A DNA stretch of 64,000 nt, from assembly GCA_012103505.1 (NCBI GenBank), contig WLWP01000004.1, forward strand, positions 1-64,000, given 5' to 3'. Within the stretch, counting starts at the first letter, position 1, and the number at the start of each line of letters is the position of its first letter. This DNA is from Pseudomonadales bacterium. GTDB taxonomy: Bacteria; Pseudomonadota; Gammaproteobacteria; Pseudomonadales; Azotimanducaceae. This document shows, piece by piece, positions 34,401 to 44,200 of this stretch. The position numbers and the translations under genes were made by a program. The notes beneath the pieces were generated by a model. The model worked only from the letters and a program-made list of their open reading frames with translations, was not told the origin of the DNA and searched no databases.

Positions 34401-35422
34401 CACCAAATGAAACACCAAAACAAAATATATTTAATAAAACAGGACAGTTTTTTGAAGATAAATATGAGCAAGCATTACCATTTTTAAAACAAGGTGTTAA
34501 TGAAGCTGGAGAATTTATATCAGAAGCGGGAGAGTTTGTTAAAGAAAAAGTTAATGATGCAGAAGATTTTATAGTAGATAAATTTGGAAAGAAAAAAACA
34601 TACAAAGTAGGTAGTGCTGAGCATAAAGCTTTAGATCCAACAAGTTATAAAAAATGGCAAGAAACTCAAACTAACAACAATAAATTAAAAGACGGAGGTG
34701 CTTTACCTAAAGCTCAATTTGGTATACCACCTCAATTTGATCCTAATAATCCATTTGGTTTACCTGATTTTTCACAAATGGGTCAGACATCTTATATAAA
34801 TCCAAATACAGGAACACCATTTACACCTGGTCCAAATGCATCAGTTGCTATAAATGAAGATAATCCAATAGAGTTAGATGAAGTAACTGTTACTGCAGAA
34901 GGTAATCCTCTTAATAGATTAAAACCAATTGGTATACAACCATTATCTAACGGCTTAGATGATTTACAATTAGCACCTATAAGTATACCTAGTATACCTA
35001 CAGAAACTACTAATGCAGAAGTTCCTACACCTTTTGATGATCCAAAAGTTAAAAGAACAAATAAATTTGAAGGAGGATTAAATAGATTTATGGATAGCAA
35101 TTTTATGAAAGGTTATGCAGATATTTCAGAATTTGCTGTTGAAGGGGCGGGTGTAATAAATGATTGGTTTAGACAAAAGAATGTTCAAGATGCAAGAAGA
35201 GAAAACCGTAGAAGATTTGCTGTAGCAGATAATATATATGGTACATATGAAGATCCAGCTTTAAAAAGAGGTGTATGGGATGTTAATACAGGTCAAGCTC
35301 AAGGTGAGGGAGACAGGACAACAAGCTGGAGTATGACAGCTAAAGAAGGTGGGGAAGTAAATGTTAATAGTGAAATGCTTGCTGCATTAATAGCGGCAGG
35401 TGCTGATATAGAAATGTTATAA
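31481..35422 (+). CDS. Internal virion protein with short Gly-Gly linkers (1313 aa), GTG start
   Basis: It starts at GTG 31481, since no ATG fits upstream and the basic N-terminus (MKVNKKSLMQMGGQ) is typical. Residues about 25-125 are Gln/Glu-rich and helical. Residues about 147-200 carry 'KGKFTKWAKARGMSVAEAYKKVLANKNKYPTSVVKMANFARNAAGW' (a basic helical module that I know from large Bacteroidota phage proteins; quoted in parts here). A possible cysteine-peptidase-like segment lies at C477/C482 (NCATGVCTALGLN). Several 'GGE/GGA' linkers occur (KKEEGGETKE, KQTGGEQ, KDGGALPKAQFG, KEGGEVNV). It has no membrane segment. I infer a cargo or scaffold-like protein of the virion interior, not a classical tape measure. 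Confidence 0.6.
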   Translation: MKVNKKSLMQMGGQSSMQPTGQSNDSGMQQVVGFISTSVNEGQDPVEVVMGLLQQEVDQQIIAQAFIQLGYEEEQLMQLFSAVQERSEPEQPSSPDEQTRNPQEIARNQALEEQAEAEEQQAAMAEKNAMAEQLAMDQGMPVAKSGIEIKPENKGKFTKWAKARGMSVAEAYKKVLANKNKYPTSVVKMANFARNAAGWKKEEGGETKEFVAHMMYDTKTGDAYKANTPADHEKYKKLGYLHKDELKKAQEGVEIVKKNGYEYKKVLNPETNEPAYFSRRSGASNWQDLQEESNIIPLKAVRSDIFADNVEEWEGTEEQKKWDQEEAGRYKELKESKKESPEEINYDKYGIRVVQFPYGYKGMPPGHIQAQLFNKDTTELVDRVDGQRAFVNRWESNRGSNTPMDPNDYQNDKNVRVADLESSPEEIKLFLSEAQKFRGTDRRKQKKVLKGVLSEINAPTALGEGKEGSYDFIDSNCATGVCTALGLNPNAYRNAGITDPTEVMDGIIKGKKYRDRITKLVGNKVNSADGLQAIVRNEVDYEMSNDASEKISSFLNGISVKERDKLLKSLNKSENDLTSFDGIMDMYNALPEGTIPTILSAGIDEIENNTDFQFDMDGVKNIPNYHYQKWGKDAMNNINSFFGGSSNYWKQTGGEQDNERIKNPNMITRSNNYANPLAFETANDFNLLGAVNTLNSGLTNMFSGKDEDGDGLKDGSLRNLGAKKTLNKLNKGQYYDYNIQVDPNDTNTYAFDELDLYNASKTFGKDKLRTTEQYKADIKENSRVNYNTETGEYDALLSSRDPSNYTYRNIFGQKKDVFNDEKLTNALDGENLNYFEGVDEDTRQQILDFGKAKNNDMPEGTTLNIDRDTGSVRYMSPDTPENKQRDDYRTMMGYNKYGPREEEVVEEVEESKSMIPTDTDGRPFAALSTDPPRVQPPTFREWVAQDSFRRGTAQGPQMYQDYLKGVEYDQTNETPNETPKQNIFNKTGQFFEDKYEQALPFLKQGVNEAGEFISEAGEFVKEKVNDAEDFIVDKFGKKKTYKVGSAEHKALDPTSYKKWQETQTNNNKLKDGGALPKAQFGIPPQFDPNNPFGLPDFSQMGQTSYINPNTGTPFTPGPNASVAINEDNPIELDEVTVTAEGNPLNRLKPIGIQPLSNGLDDLQLAPISIPSIPTETTNAEVPTPFDDPKVKRTNKFEGGLNRFMDSNFMKGYADISEFAVEGAGVINDWFRQKNVQDARRENRRRFAVADNIYGTYEDPALKRGVWDVNTGQAQGEGDRTTSWSMTAKEGGEVNVNSEMLAALIAAGADIEML

Positions 35423-35424
35423 TT

Positions 35425-37929
35425 ATGGCAAAGATTAAAATAAATAAATTACCAAAAGGTTTTAAACTTGTTGACGGTAAGGTTGAAAGAGAGCAAGTAA
35501 TGAATAACGGAGGTTATGTTACTGGTGACCAAAGAGATTACGGTTTGGTTACAACTCCACAAGAGTATTATAATAATACAAACTTTAATAATTCTGATGA
35601 TGAAAATGTTAGATATAGCCTATCTAGTGTACCTAGAGATGTAGCTAACATAGAAGCAGAAGGTGGAGAAACTGTTCTTACTGACTTAAGTGGTGATGGA
35701 CAATTTGGTCTTTATAACATTAATGGGCCAAGACATAGTAGTGGTGGTGTACCAATGTTTTTACCAGAGCAATCTTTTATATATTCAGACACAAACAAAA
35801 TGAAATTTAATAAAGATGAAATGGCTGAGTTTGGTATTGAGTCACGTAAAGGAAAAACACCAGCTACAATATCAAAGAAGTATCAGCTTAATCCATATCT
35901 AGGAGCAATAAATGATCAGTATGCAGATGAGATATCTACAATAAGTGCTGAACTTATGCTTAAAAAAAATATGAATAATTTATCAAAGTTAGCTTTTGGT
36001 CAAGAAGTAAAAAAGAATTTTGAAGATGGTGTACCCTTAGCTGCACATCCATACTTAGTATCTATAGGAGAAGATCCTATTGCATTTACAGCAAAGGTTG
36101 AAGAAATTTCTAAAAGACAAGCTCAGATGAATGCTCTTGCAGCATTACCTCCACAGCAGCAACAACAATTAATGATGTTGCAACAAATGATGGAACAAGT
36201 TGATCAACAACCACAAGCTCAACAGCAAGGTCAACAGCAAGAAGAAGTTGTAGAAGATGTTGTAGAAGTTGCAAAGTATGGAACTGAAGTAAATGGTTTA
36301 AGAAAATATCAAGATGCAGGAGAAGTTGTAAATCCATTAAAAGAAGATCATCCAAAATATAAAGAATGGAATGAAAAAATTTCTACAGGTAACTATGACG
36401 TAAAAACTGTAACACTTGAGAACGGTGGTACAAGACTTATACTAACAGAAAAAAGAAAAGAAATACAAAGTACAGATCCAAGTCAAGCAGGTAATCAAAT
36501 GGGAAGAGGTACTACACCTATATATAATGAAGATATTGCAGGTCAAAGACAAGCTTTTAATGAAGCAAGTGATGATGGATGGCAATATCAATCAGGCTCT
36601 TTATCAGCCGGTAATAGACCTTTACAACAGAGTAAGATATATAATAATCAAGTAGTAAATGGTAAGTTTGATGCAAACATAACAGCAGATAAATCATCTG
36701 GTGTTCATTCTTATGGTTCACCAGAAATTAAAAGTGACGCAGCAGAAAAAGACTTTATGAATAGATGGGGGGATATTGTTGCACAAATAGATGGATTTGA
36801 TTACAACATGAATGCTAATGATCCAAAGGTTAAGCAATTTCAAGTTCTTGCTGAAGAAACAAGAAAGAAAGAGCATATGGAGCACTTTGGTAACTTAGAT
36901 AATTATAAACCATACTTTACAAAAGATGGTGTTAGTGGATCTAAATTTGATGGGGCTTTTGGTTTACATACTTACAATACTCCACGTTTAAAAAAGAATG
37001 AAATATTTAGTGAAGAAATAACATTAGATCCTGAAGAAAAGAAGAGAGAAGAAATTGAAAAGAAAGAGGTAGAAGAATATAAGCAACCTTATACTCCTCC
37101 TTTTATTCAAGATGAAATTAACTTAAATGCATTAGGTATGATAGATGATAATCTATATATGCCTTGGGCACCAACAGCAGAAAGGCAAAAAATTGATTAT
37201 GTGTTAGATGATTATTTAGGACAAGTTAATGCAAACAATTCTTCACTTGCTACTGCAGCAGAACAAATAGGTAATACAATTGGTGGACCTGCAGCAATAG
37301 CGGCAATTTCTGACTTACAAGGTAGAACTATGAAAGCAAATGCTGCTGCTATAGGTAGTACTAATTCACGAAATGTAGCTACTTTAAATCAAGTTGGTAC
37401 ACTACAACCTCAATTGGATATGAAAGTAAACTTTGAGAATGACAGAAGAACTACAAAAGTATATGATGATGTTAACAAGACGTTACAAGATCATGATAAC
37501 TTTTTAAATGATAAAATAGCTAAGAGTGCAGAATTAAGAAATGCTCTTATAACTAATAGAGCAGGTGCAGCCAACTTAAATGCATTAACTAAGAATTTTG
37601 ACATAGATACTACAACAGGTGGTATAATAGGATTTACTGATGGTGATGCATTAGAAAAAGTAGGATTACCAAAAGATCAACAAAAAGCATTTTTAGATAG
37701 TTATACAGAACTTCAAAAGAATTTGGGACCAGATGTAAAAGTTGATGCAGATATGATAAAAGCATATATGACACTTGGTCAACCAACAGCAGCAACTAAT
37801 CAATCAAATGCAGCAGCTGAATTTGCAAGATTGGGTAGCCCACAGTTTTATCCAACAGGTAAATCCAAGGTGGGAAAAGAAATTAAAAGAATGGTAGTTC
37901 CATTCTATACAGGCAAGATGGGATCATAA
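35425..37929 (+). CDS. Internal virion/cargo-type protein (834 aa)
   Basis: The N-terminal 130 residues contain 'ANIEAEGGETVLTDLSGDG', 'YNINGPRHSSGGVPMFLP' and 'SFIYSDT'. This combination (EAEGGE, G.RHS.GG, FI.SDT) I recognise from proteins in the same position of crAss-like and other large phages. Residues about 230-285 are a Gln-rich helical stretch, followed by 'VAKYGTEVNGLRKYQDAG'. A conserved-looking C-terminal third includes 'LGMIDDNLYMPWAPTAERQK' and helical segments. It starts 2 bases after the stop of the 1313-aa gene. It is probably packed in the head or tail with the other large proteins. No enzyme motif is visible. Confidence 0.65.
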   Translation: MAKIKINKLPKGFKLVDGKVEREQVMNNGGYVTGDQRDYGLVTTPQEYYNNTNFNNSDDENVRYSLSSVPRDVANIEAEGGETVLTDLSGDGQFGLYNINGPRHSSGGVPMFLPEQSFIYSDTNKMKFNKDEMAEFGIESRKGKTPATISKKYQLNPYLGAINDQYADEISTISAELMLKKNMNNLSKLAFGQEVKKNFEDGVPLAAHPYLVSIGEDPIAFTAKVEEISKRQAQMNALAALPPQQQQQLMMLQQMMEQVDQQPQAQQQGQQQEEVVEDVVEVAKYGTEVNGLRKYQDAGEVVNPLKEDHPKYKEWNEKISTGNYDVKTVTLENGGTRLILTEKRKEIQSTDPSQAGNQMGRGTTPIYNEDIAGQRQAFNEASDDGWQYQSGSLSAGNRPLQQSKIYNNQVVNGKFDANITADKSSGVHSYGSPEIKSDAAEKDFMNRWGDIVAQIDGFDYNMNANDPKVKQFQVLAEETRKKEHMEHFGNLDNYKPYFTKDGVSGSKFDGAFGLHTYNTPRLKKNEIFSEEITLDPEEKKREEIEKKEVEEYKQPYTPPFIQDEINLNALGMIDDNLYMPWAPTAERQKIDYVLDDYLGQVNANNSSLATAAEQIGNTIGGPAAIAAISDLQGRTMKANAAAIGSTNSRNVATLNQVGTLQPQLDMKVNFENDRRTTKVYDDVNKTLQDHDNFLNDKIAKSAELRNALITNRAGAANLNALTKNFDIDTTTGGIIGFTDGDALEKVGLPKDQQKAFLDSYTELQKNLGPDVKVDADMIKAYMTLGQPTAATNQSNAAAEFARLGSPQFYPTGKSKVGKEIKRMVVPFYTGKMGS

Positions 37930-37988
37930 ACCTTAAAGGTTTTAATTTATAGCTTGTTAAACATATATAATTATAGTAAATTTACATT
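37930..37988 (+). promoter_or_regulatory. A/T-rich gap with weak promoter-like sequence
   Basis: This is a 59-base gap between the 834-aa and 1094-aa genes. It holds a short 6-bp inverted repeat (AAACCT/AGGTTT near 37929-37943) and a TTGTTAAACATATATAATTATAG stretch (in part) resembling, but not matching, the recurrent late motif. It may be a weak internal promoter. Confidence 0.3.
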
Positions 37989-40900
37989 ATGGCAACATAC
38001 GTACCAGGATCAAAAGCATACTTACCGGACATTAAACCGTTTACTCCAGATTTTAAATTTTTGTCTGCGGTATTAGATCAAAGACAAGATAAGTATACTA
38101 CTAATTGGAAGGCAACAAATGATGTCTACAACAAAGTAGTGTATTCTGATCTATCAAGACAAGATACAACAGAACAAAGAGATCAATATATAGAAACGTT
38201 AGGTCCTCAACTAGAGAAGATTGCTGGTATGGATTTATCATTAGCACAAAATGCTGATTCAGCTAAAGCTGTATTTGCACCTTTCTTTGAAGATAAACTA
38301 ATTGTAAAAGATATGGTTTATACTGCTAATTACAGAAAGCAAATGGATTATGCTAATAGACTTTTACAATCAAATAACCAAGAACAAAGAGAAAAGTACT
38401 GGAATCCAGGTATTAAAGCATTGCAGTACAGAATGGAAGATTTTGTAAACGGTACTGCAGATGAAGCAATGAACGCATCATTAGCTAGATATGTAGAAGA
38501 TGCAGATTTAGTTCAGATGTCTGAAAAAATATTATCAGAAATGGATCCTCCTTTAAAAATTAAGATGGATCATTTTGGAACAAACCCAGATGGAACTGTA
38601 AATACAGATTTTATTATAACAACTCAGAATGGTGAATTAGTTACTGGGCCAGCTTTGCAATATATACAAACTGCATTAGCAGATGATCCTAGAGTTCAGC
38701 AAGCTTATCAAACAAGTGCATATGTAGAAAGTAGAGACCGTGCTGCAGAATTAATGCAATCAGGCCAGGCAGCAAATGTTCAGCAAGGACAGGAAATGTG
38801 GGCTAATGAAAGAATAGCTTTAGTGACTGCAGCAAATCAAGAGCAAACAAAAGGAAAGAAAAAGCAACTTGCTGAAGATAATAAAGCTAATGAAAACTGG
38901 TCTGCATATCAAAAAGATCAAGGTATTATACCAGGATCTGATGAAGAAAAACAACAGAAAGAAAACTTAAGTGCTTATGAAGCTACTAAAGCTGAGTTAG
39001 AACAAAACATGAAAGTTGAGCAAATTTCTCAAACGCCTGTTGGTGAAGGTTTAGAAAGTAATCTTAATAGAGCTTATGAACTAACTATGTTATTTAACAT
39101 GGATAGAGATATGAAAATTGGTGCTCAGAATTATAGCATGAGAGATTTTGAGTCTACAATGGAAGCCAACCCTTATGCAGTTGCACAGAAAAAGCATATG
39201 ATGGATATGCAAAAAGTAAGGTTTCAAGCTAGAGAAAGAAGAGCTCTTGAAAGTATCAAGCAAAAAAATAGAATTGATTTAGCAAAAGCAAAAGGAGAAA
39301 TCTTAAGTCCAGAAGAAAAAGCACAGCAAGATGCTTTACTAAAAGCATTAGGACGGACTACTGTTCAGAGAGGAGATGCTAACACTACAGAATTACCAGA
39401 TGGTGCGGTAGTAGTTGCTGTAACAGAAAATCAATTTGTTGAAGATGACAATAAACTTTTAGTACGTGAGGTAGATGCTATTTTAAATTCATATGTGCAA
39501 ATGAATCCAAATGGTGATAATGGCAATCAACAGTGGACTATAGATTTTAATGGTACCCAAATTACAGGTAATATTGAAACCTTAAGAAATCAAATGCTTG
39601 CACAAGAAGAGCTTACCACTAAACAAATTGAGAATGGTGTAATAGCTGATTATGAAAATAGAGAAGCAATAAATGCTGCATTTACAAGTAGGTATGAATA
39701 TATTACTAATGCAGAGGGTGTTAAATCTAAAAATCCTTCCTATCAGCAATCAAATCAATGGTTAAATTTAAACAATGACTTTTTAAAATTAAAATCAGAT
39801 AAAACAGTATTGGATAGAAACTTACAAACTGCAACACAAACACAGTATGAGACTTACCTAAAAACAAAGGTAAGAACGCTAGCAGATGATGATGAAGTTC
39901 AAGCACAGTTTGATGCAGGATATACTGATATATATGATAATACTGACCCAGATAATGTAAGACTTTTAACTAAAGCAGAGTACGTTGCTGCTATGGTAGA
40001 AAAAGCAGAAGCAAATCAACTAATTAATATAGGTGATGAAGGCATGCTTTATGGTAGAAATAATGTTCCAGAAGGTGATGGTGATGACTTCACAGATAAG
40101 TACTATAGAAAAACTAAAACAAGATATGTAGAAGGTAGAGGTGGTACTGGTTATACTAGTGGTGGACTTGCAGGTGGTTTTGCAACTGGTGGATCTGGAT
40201 ACTATGAAAAAGTATTAGATGCTAATGGTAACCCTGTAAAAGAAGTTAATGTTTATGCAGTTAAAAAACATGCAGAAGAAGTATATGATAGACTAGCAGA
40301 AGATCAAAATAAAGGATTAACTTCTCAAAAAGGTTGGGATGGTTATGAAACTGCAACGTTAAGAAGTGTGCAAATGGGTAGACAAAACCTTATTGGTGAA
40401 ATTGAAACAGGAGTAACTTACGGAGGTAACATTGACCCTAAAGTAAAAGGTTCTGCAGGTAATAATATTTATACTGATTTTTTAAATCAAATGGCAGTGA
40501 TGGATGGTGCAGGACAAAATCCACAATACTATGCTGGTGAAATAGGTATAGATAGTGATATGGATGATAGTTTAGAAGGCACTGACTTAGCTTTATATAA
40601 AAGAGCACTTCAAGCTTATAAAGCAGATATGCTTAACTATGTTGTAAATGAGAAAGCAGGAAATTCTATTTCAACTATGCCAAGAGCATCTATAGAATAC
40701 AAACCTGTATACGGTGATCCAGAAGAAACAGACAAAACAAAAGCTGGTAATATTATTAAGTTTGGTGGAGATTGGTTAGAGTCTAAAAAAGCCGGCTCAG
40801 AAACTACTGGTGAATATGGAACATTTAGTCAAGGAGAGATTAATAGATTGAAAAAGGGTATTTCTATTTTATTTGATCAAAAAGATGATATAAGTTCTAG

Positions 40901-41273
40901 GTCTGCAGCTAACAGTGCTGTAGTATCATCTCCTATTATTAGTGAAATAATGGCAAGTCAAAATCACTATGTAGAATATAAACCAACTTACGGTACTAAA
41001 GAAGATGGGAATGTTCAAACAGGTACATTAAGATTTGTTCAGAACAGCCCAACAGAGTACATGATGAATTGGCAATTTAATGAATATGTAGATGGTGGAA
41101 CATATAGAATGACACCGATTAGATCAAGAACTATATCTTTACCAGCTGGTACACCTTATGATGGAACACTAGAAAGATTAAAACAAGTTTTAGAAGAAAC
41201 AGAGTTTAATCCTTTAGGCGCAGAAAACTTAAGAAGAAGAAAAAAAGATAAGGCAGTAAACGGTAAGAAATAA
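37989..41273 (+). CDS. Helical internal virion protein (1094 aa)
   Basis: The N-terminus contains 'YLPDIKPFTPDFKFLSAVLD' and 'RQDKYTTNWKATNDVYNKVV', then 'LSRQDTTEQRDQYIETLGPQ' and 'FAPFFEDKLIVKDMVYTANY'. I recognise this set of motifs from large proteins of crAss-like and related phages, with no defined enzyme role. Much of the protein is charged and helical, with coiled-coil-like stretches near residues 280-350 and 395-450 (basic, Lys/Gln-rich). A Gly-rich, tandem-like patch is at about residue 718-738 (GTGYTSGGLAGGFATGGSGY). It has no membrane segment. The gene lies 59 bases after its neighbour with a weak AT-rich promoter-like stretch between, and 15 bases before the giant gene. It is inferred to be ejected with the DNA. 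Confidence 0.65.
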   Translation: MATYVPGSKAYLPDIKPFTPDFKFLSAVLDQRQDKYTTNWKATNDVYNKVVYSDLSRQDTTEQRDQYIETLGPQLEKIAGMDLSLAQNADSAKAVFAPFFEDKLIVKDMVYTANYRKQMDYANRLLQSNNQEQREKYWNPGIKALQYRMEDFVNGTADEAMNASLARYVEDADLVQMSEKILSEMDPPLKIKMDHFGTNPDGTVNTDFIITTQNGELVTGPALQYIQTALADDPRVQQAYQTSAYVESRDRAAELMQSGQAANVQQGQEMWANERIALVTAANQEQTKGKKKQLAEDNKANENWSAYQKDQGIIPGSDEEKQQKENLSAYEATKAELEQNMKVEQISQTPVGEGLESNLNRAYELTMLFNMDRDMKIGAQNYSMRDFESTMEANPYAVAQKKHMMDMQKVRFQARERRALESIKQKNRIDLAKAKGEILSPEEKAQQDALLKALGRTTVQRGDANTTELPDGAVVVAVTENQFVEDDNKLLVREVDAILNSYVQMNPNGDNGNQQWTIDFNGTQITGNIETLRNQMLAQEELTTKQIENGVIADYENREAINAAFTSRYEYITNAEGVKSKNPSYQQSNQWLNLNNDFLKLKSDKTVLDRNLQTATQTQYETYLKTKVRTLADDDEVQAQFDAGYTDIYDNTDPDNVRLLTKAEYVAAMVEKAEANQLINIGDEGMLYGRNNVPEGDGDDFTDKYYRKTKTRYVEGRGGTGYTSGGLAGGFATGGSGYYEKVLDANGNPVKEVNVYAVKKHAEEVYDRLAEDQNKGLTSQKGWDGYETATLRSVQMGRQNLIGEIETGVTYGGNIDPKVKGSAGNNIYTDFLNQMAVMDGAGQNPQYYAGEIGIDSDMDDSLEGTDLALYKRALQAYKADMLNYVVNEKAGNSISTMPRASIEYKPVYGDPEETDKTKAGNIIKFGGDWLESKKAGSETTGEYGTFSQGEINRLKKGISILFDQKDDISSRSAANSAVVSSPIISEIMASQNHYVEYKPTYGTKEDGNVQTGTLRFVQNSPTEYMMNWQFNEYVDGGTYRMTPIRSRTISLPAGTPYDGTLERLKQVLEETEFNPLGAENLRRRKKDKAVNGKK

Positions 41274-41288
41274 TATTCAATTCTGAAA

Positions 41289-44200
41289 ATGGAAAACAAT
41301 TTAGAAAGTAAAGGTTTAGATCAAACTATTAAAGCTAGTGAAGCAACAGGACCTCAGTTTGCTATTAATAAGGATATTGACTTTGTATCAGTTGACCAAG
41401 CTTATGAGGATCCGGAATATGATGCATATATTGATATGGCAGATACTGCTGCTATACAAAGGTTAGATCAGCAAAAAGATTTTATAGAAAAGTATGGTTC
41501 TGGTGTATATCAAAACATAGCTTTACCAACGCCATCTATGGCCAATGATACCTATGATCCACAAATGCAGAGAAATGCAAGAGTGCCTGGTGATACTATA
41601 TCTAGGGATAATTCTGTAGAACAAACTATTGATGCAGTATTATATGATCAAGCAAGACAATTAAATCAAAAACAAAAAGAAGGGACATTTATTGCTTCAC
41701 CAATTTATAGTGATAAGAGGGCAGAAAGCTTTGACCGTTATTATCACCATCCAAAATTTGCTACATTAGGTTTCAGCCCTTATGCAAATAATTCAGAATA
41801 TTACAATGCAAATAGTACAGCTTGGGATGACTTGTCAAGAACATGGACATCTGTTAAAGGTTTATTTGGTATTGGTTTTACTTCTAGTTATGTGAGTGCT
41901 GGAGATGGTATGGATGGCAAATATGGAAAATATGATTCTGGTAGTGCTGGATCATATGAAGATTTTGTTGACATAGGTATGTCTGATAGAGGTGGGACAA
42001 CTCAATTTTTTAATAACTTGTTAGTCAACTCTGGTTATACTTTTGGTATAATAGGATCAATAGCATTAGAAGAACTTGCATTAGTAGGTTTAGAAGCAGC
42101 AACTTTTGGTGGTGCAACACCTTTAGTTGCCGCAAGAACAGCTACCAATGCTGCAAAATTAGCTAAGGCAGGTAAGAGAATAGTGAACTCTTTTGGGGTA
42201 GGTAGAATGGCTACAGCAACGGCAGACATGGTAAGAGCCTTGAGGAATGCTGATTTTGCCAAAGACTTTTATAATGTAGGTAAATTTGTTGGAAAAGGAA
42301 TAGCACCAGAAACTTATGCTGCAATTAAGAGTATAAGAACTGCAAAAAATAGTGCAGGTAATCTTACTAATATGCGTAAGGCTGCAACTACTTTTGGAGG
42401 ATTTTATAGAGATGTAAGATCTTTCAATCTGGCTATGGCAGAAAGCAAACTTGAAGGTGGTATGCTTTACAATGAAAGGATGGATGAGGGCATGAGAGAA
42501 AAGTTAGGAGAAAACTTTGGTGCTCCAGTTACTGATTTACAAATGGCTTCAGTTCAAGAAATGGCTGCTAAAGCAGGTTTTGCATCTACCATGCAAAACT
42601 TACCTTTGATATTTGCTACCAATCAATTAGTTCTGGGTAATGCATTTGGTGGTTTTAATAAGTCATTTGCACGAATGGCAAATCAGAATATAAAAGGAGG
42701 AGCTAGAAGAATTATTAAAACTTCTAAAAGTGTACTTAAAGATGGTACAAAAGCTTTAGATGTATTTGCAGATGCTGGTGCAGGTCTAAAAGGTGTTTTT
42801 AAATCTATAGGTAATGCAGGTATAAAAGGCAATCTTAGAACTGCAGGTGGTGCTACTTTAAGATATTTTGCTGCTAATTTTGGTGAGGGTATTCAAGAAC
42901 TTGGTCAAGAAGCTATTGCAACTGGTACAGGAGAGTATTATAAAGCAATGTTAAAAGACCCGGCATCAGGAGGTTTAGAATTATATAAAACAAGTTTAGC
43001 ATCAGGAATTGGATCACAATTTTCTGAGCAAGGGTTTGAAACTTTTATGTCTGGGTTTCTAATGGGTGGTGTTGTAGCAGGACCACAAAAATTATTTTTT
43101 CAAGGTGTACCCGCTATATATAAAAGAATTTCAGATCCTAAAGCATTTGCAGAATATAAGGCCAATAAAGAAAAAGCTATTTCTTCATTAGTAGATACTT
43201 ATAATGATACCTGGAACAAAATGGCAGAAGATCCAAATTCTGTTTTTGATCCAAAAAAGTTTAAATTTTTAGTTCAAAAGCAAGCTGCTGAAGGAATGCT
43301 AGAATCTGCATTTGAAAGTGATCAGTTTGGTTTTATTGATAGTAAGGACATTGCAAAGTTTAATCAGATTTATGATGTTGTATCTAATGGAGGTGCTAGA
43401 TTTTTTGAACAACAACTAAATGATTATGCAAATCTGGATGATGCTAGTTTAGCACAAGCTTTTCCTACAGATAAACAACAAATAAAATCAGGTAAACTTA
43501 GACAAAGATTTACTGACATGATTGATTCAATTGGTGTCATGGAAGAAAACTTTAATAAGTTAAAAGATAAATATGAAAACCCTTTTGATGAAAGCAGATT
43601 TGAAAAAGGCACGAGGGAATTTCAAGAAGAAGCAATAAAAAGAATATCATTTGATCATGCACGTTATTTATACATGTTTACTAATGATGGTTTTAATAGA
43701 GCATTAGAAAGAGCAGATAGCATATTTCAATCATTAGAATCTGATCCATTGTTTAAAGACATGGAGGCAAAAGATATTACTGTATTATTAGACAATGACT
43801 CAATTAATAATGAGTTAAAACTTTTACTTCAAGAAGAGTTAATATTAAAAGATGATAAAACTCAAAAAGGTAAGGTAAAAGAAATTAGAGAAAGAGCAAA
43901 AAGGTTAGGTGCTTTACAAGCAATTTTAAGTGATAAAAAGAATCTTAAAAAAGATGGGTCATTTGATCAAAGAAAAATACTTAAACTTAAAACTGAATTC
44001 CACAACTATGTAAGATTCATGGCTAAAAAGTCAGGATCATTTGTGAATGAAGAGGTTGTAATGGATGCTCTCAAAAAAATTGTAGATCACAAAGCTCTTA
44101 AAGGTAGAGCAAGAGTATACTACAAGTCTATTGAATACTTAAACAATCCGGAAAGATTTACAGAGATATATGAAAGAACAAATGAGTTCTTAAAGAGTGC

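Noticed and set aside
31481..41273. Classical long-tail tape measure protein among the large genes
   Set aside because: The large proteins lack long uniform coiled coils with paired hydrophobic segments. Ring and stabilization proteins point to a short tail and the domains found are those of ejected cargo proteins.
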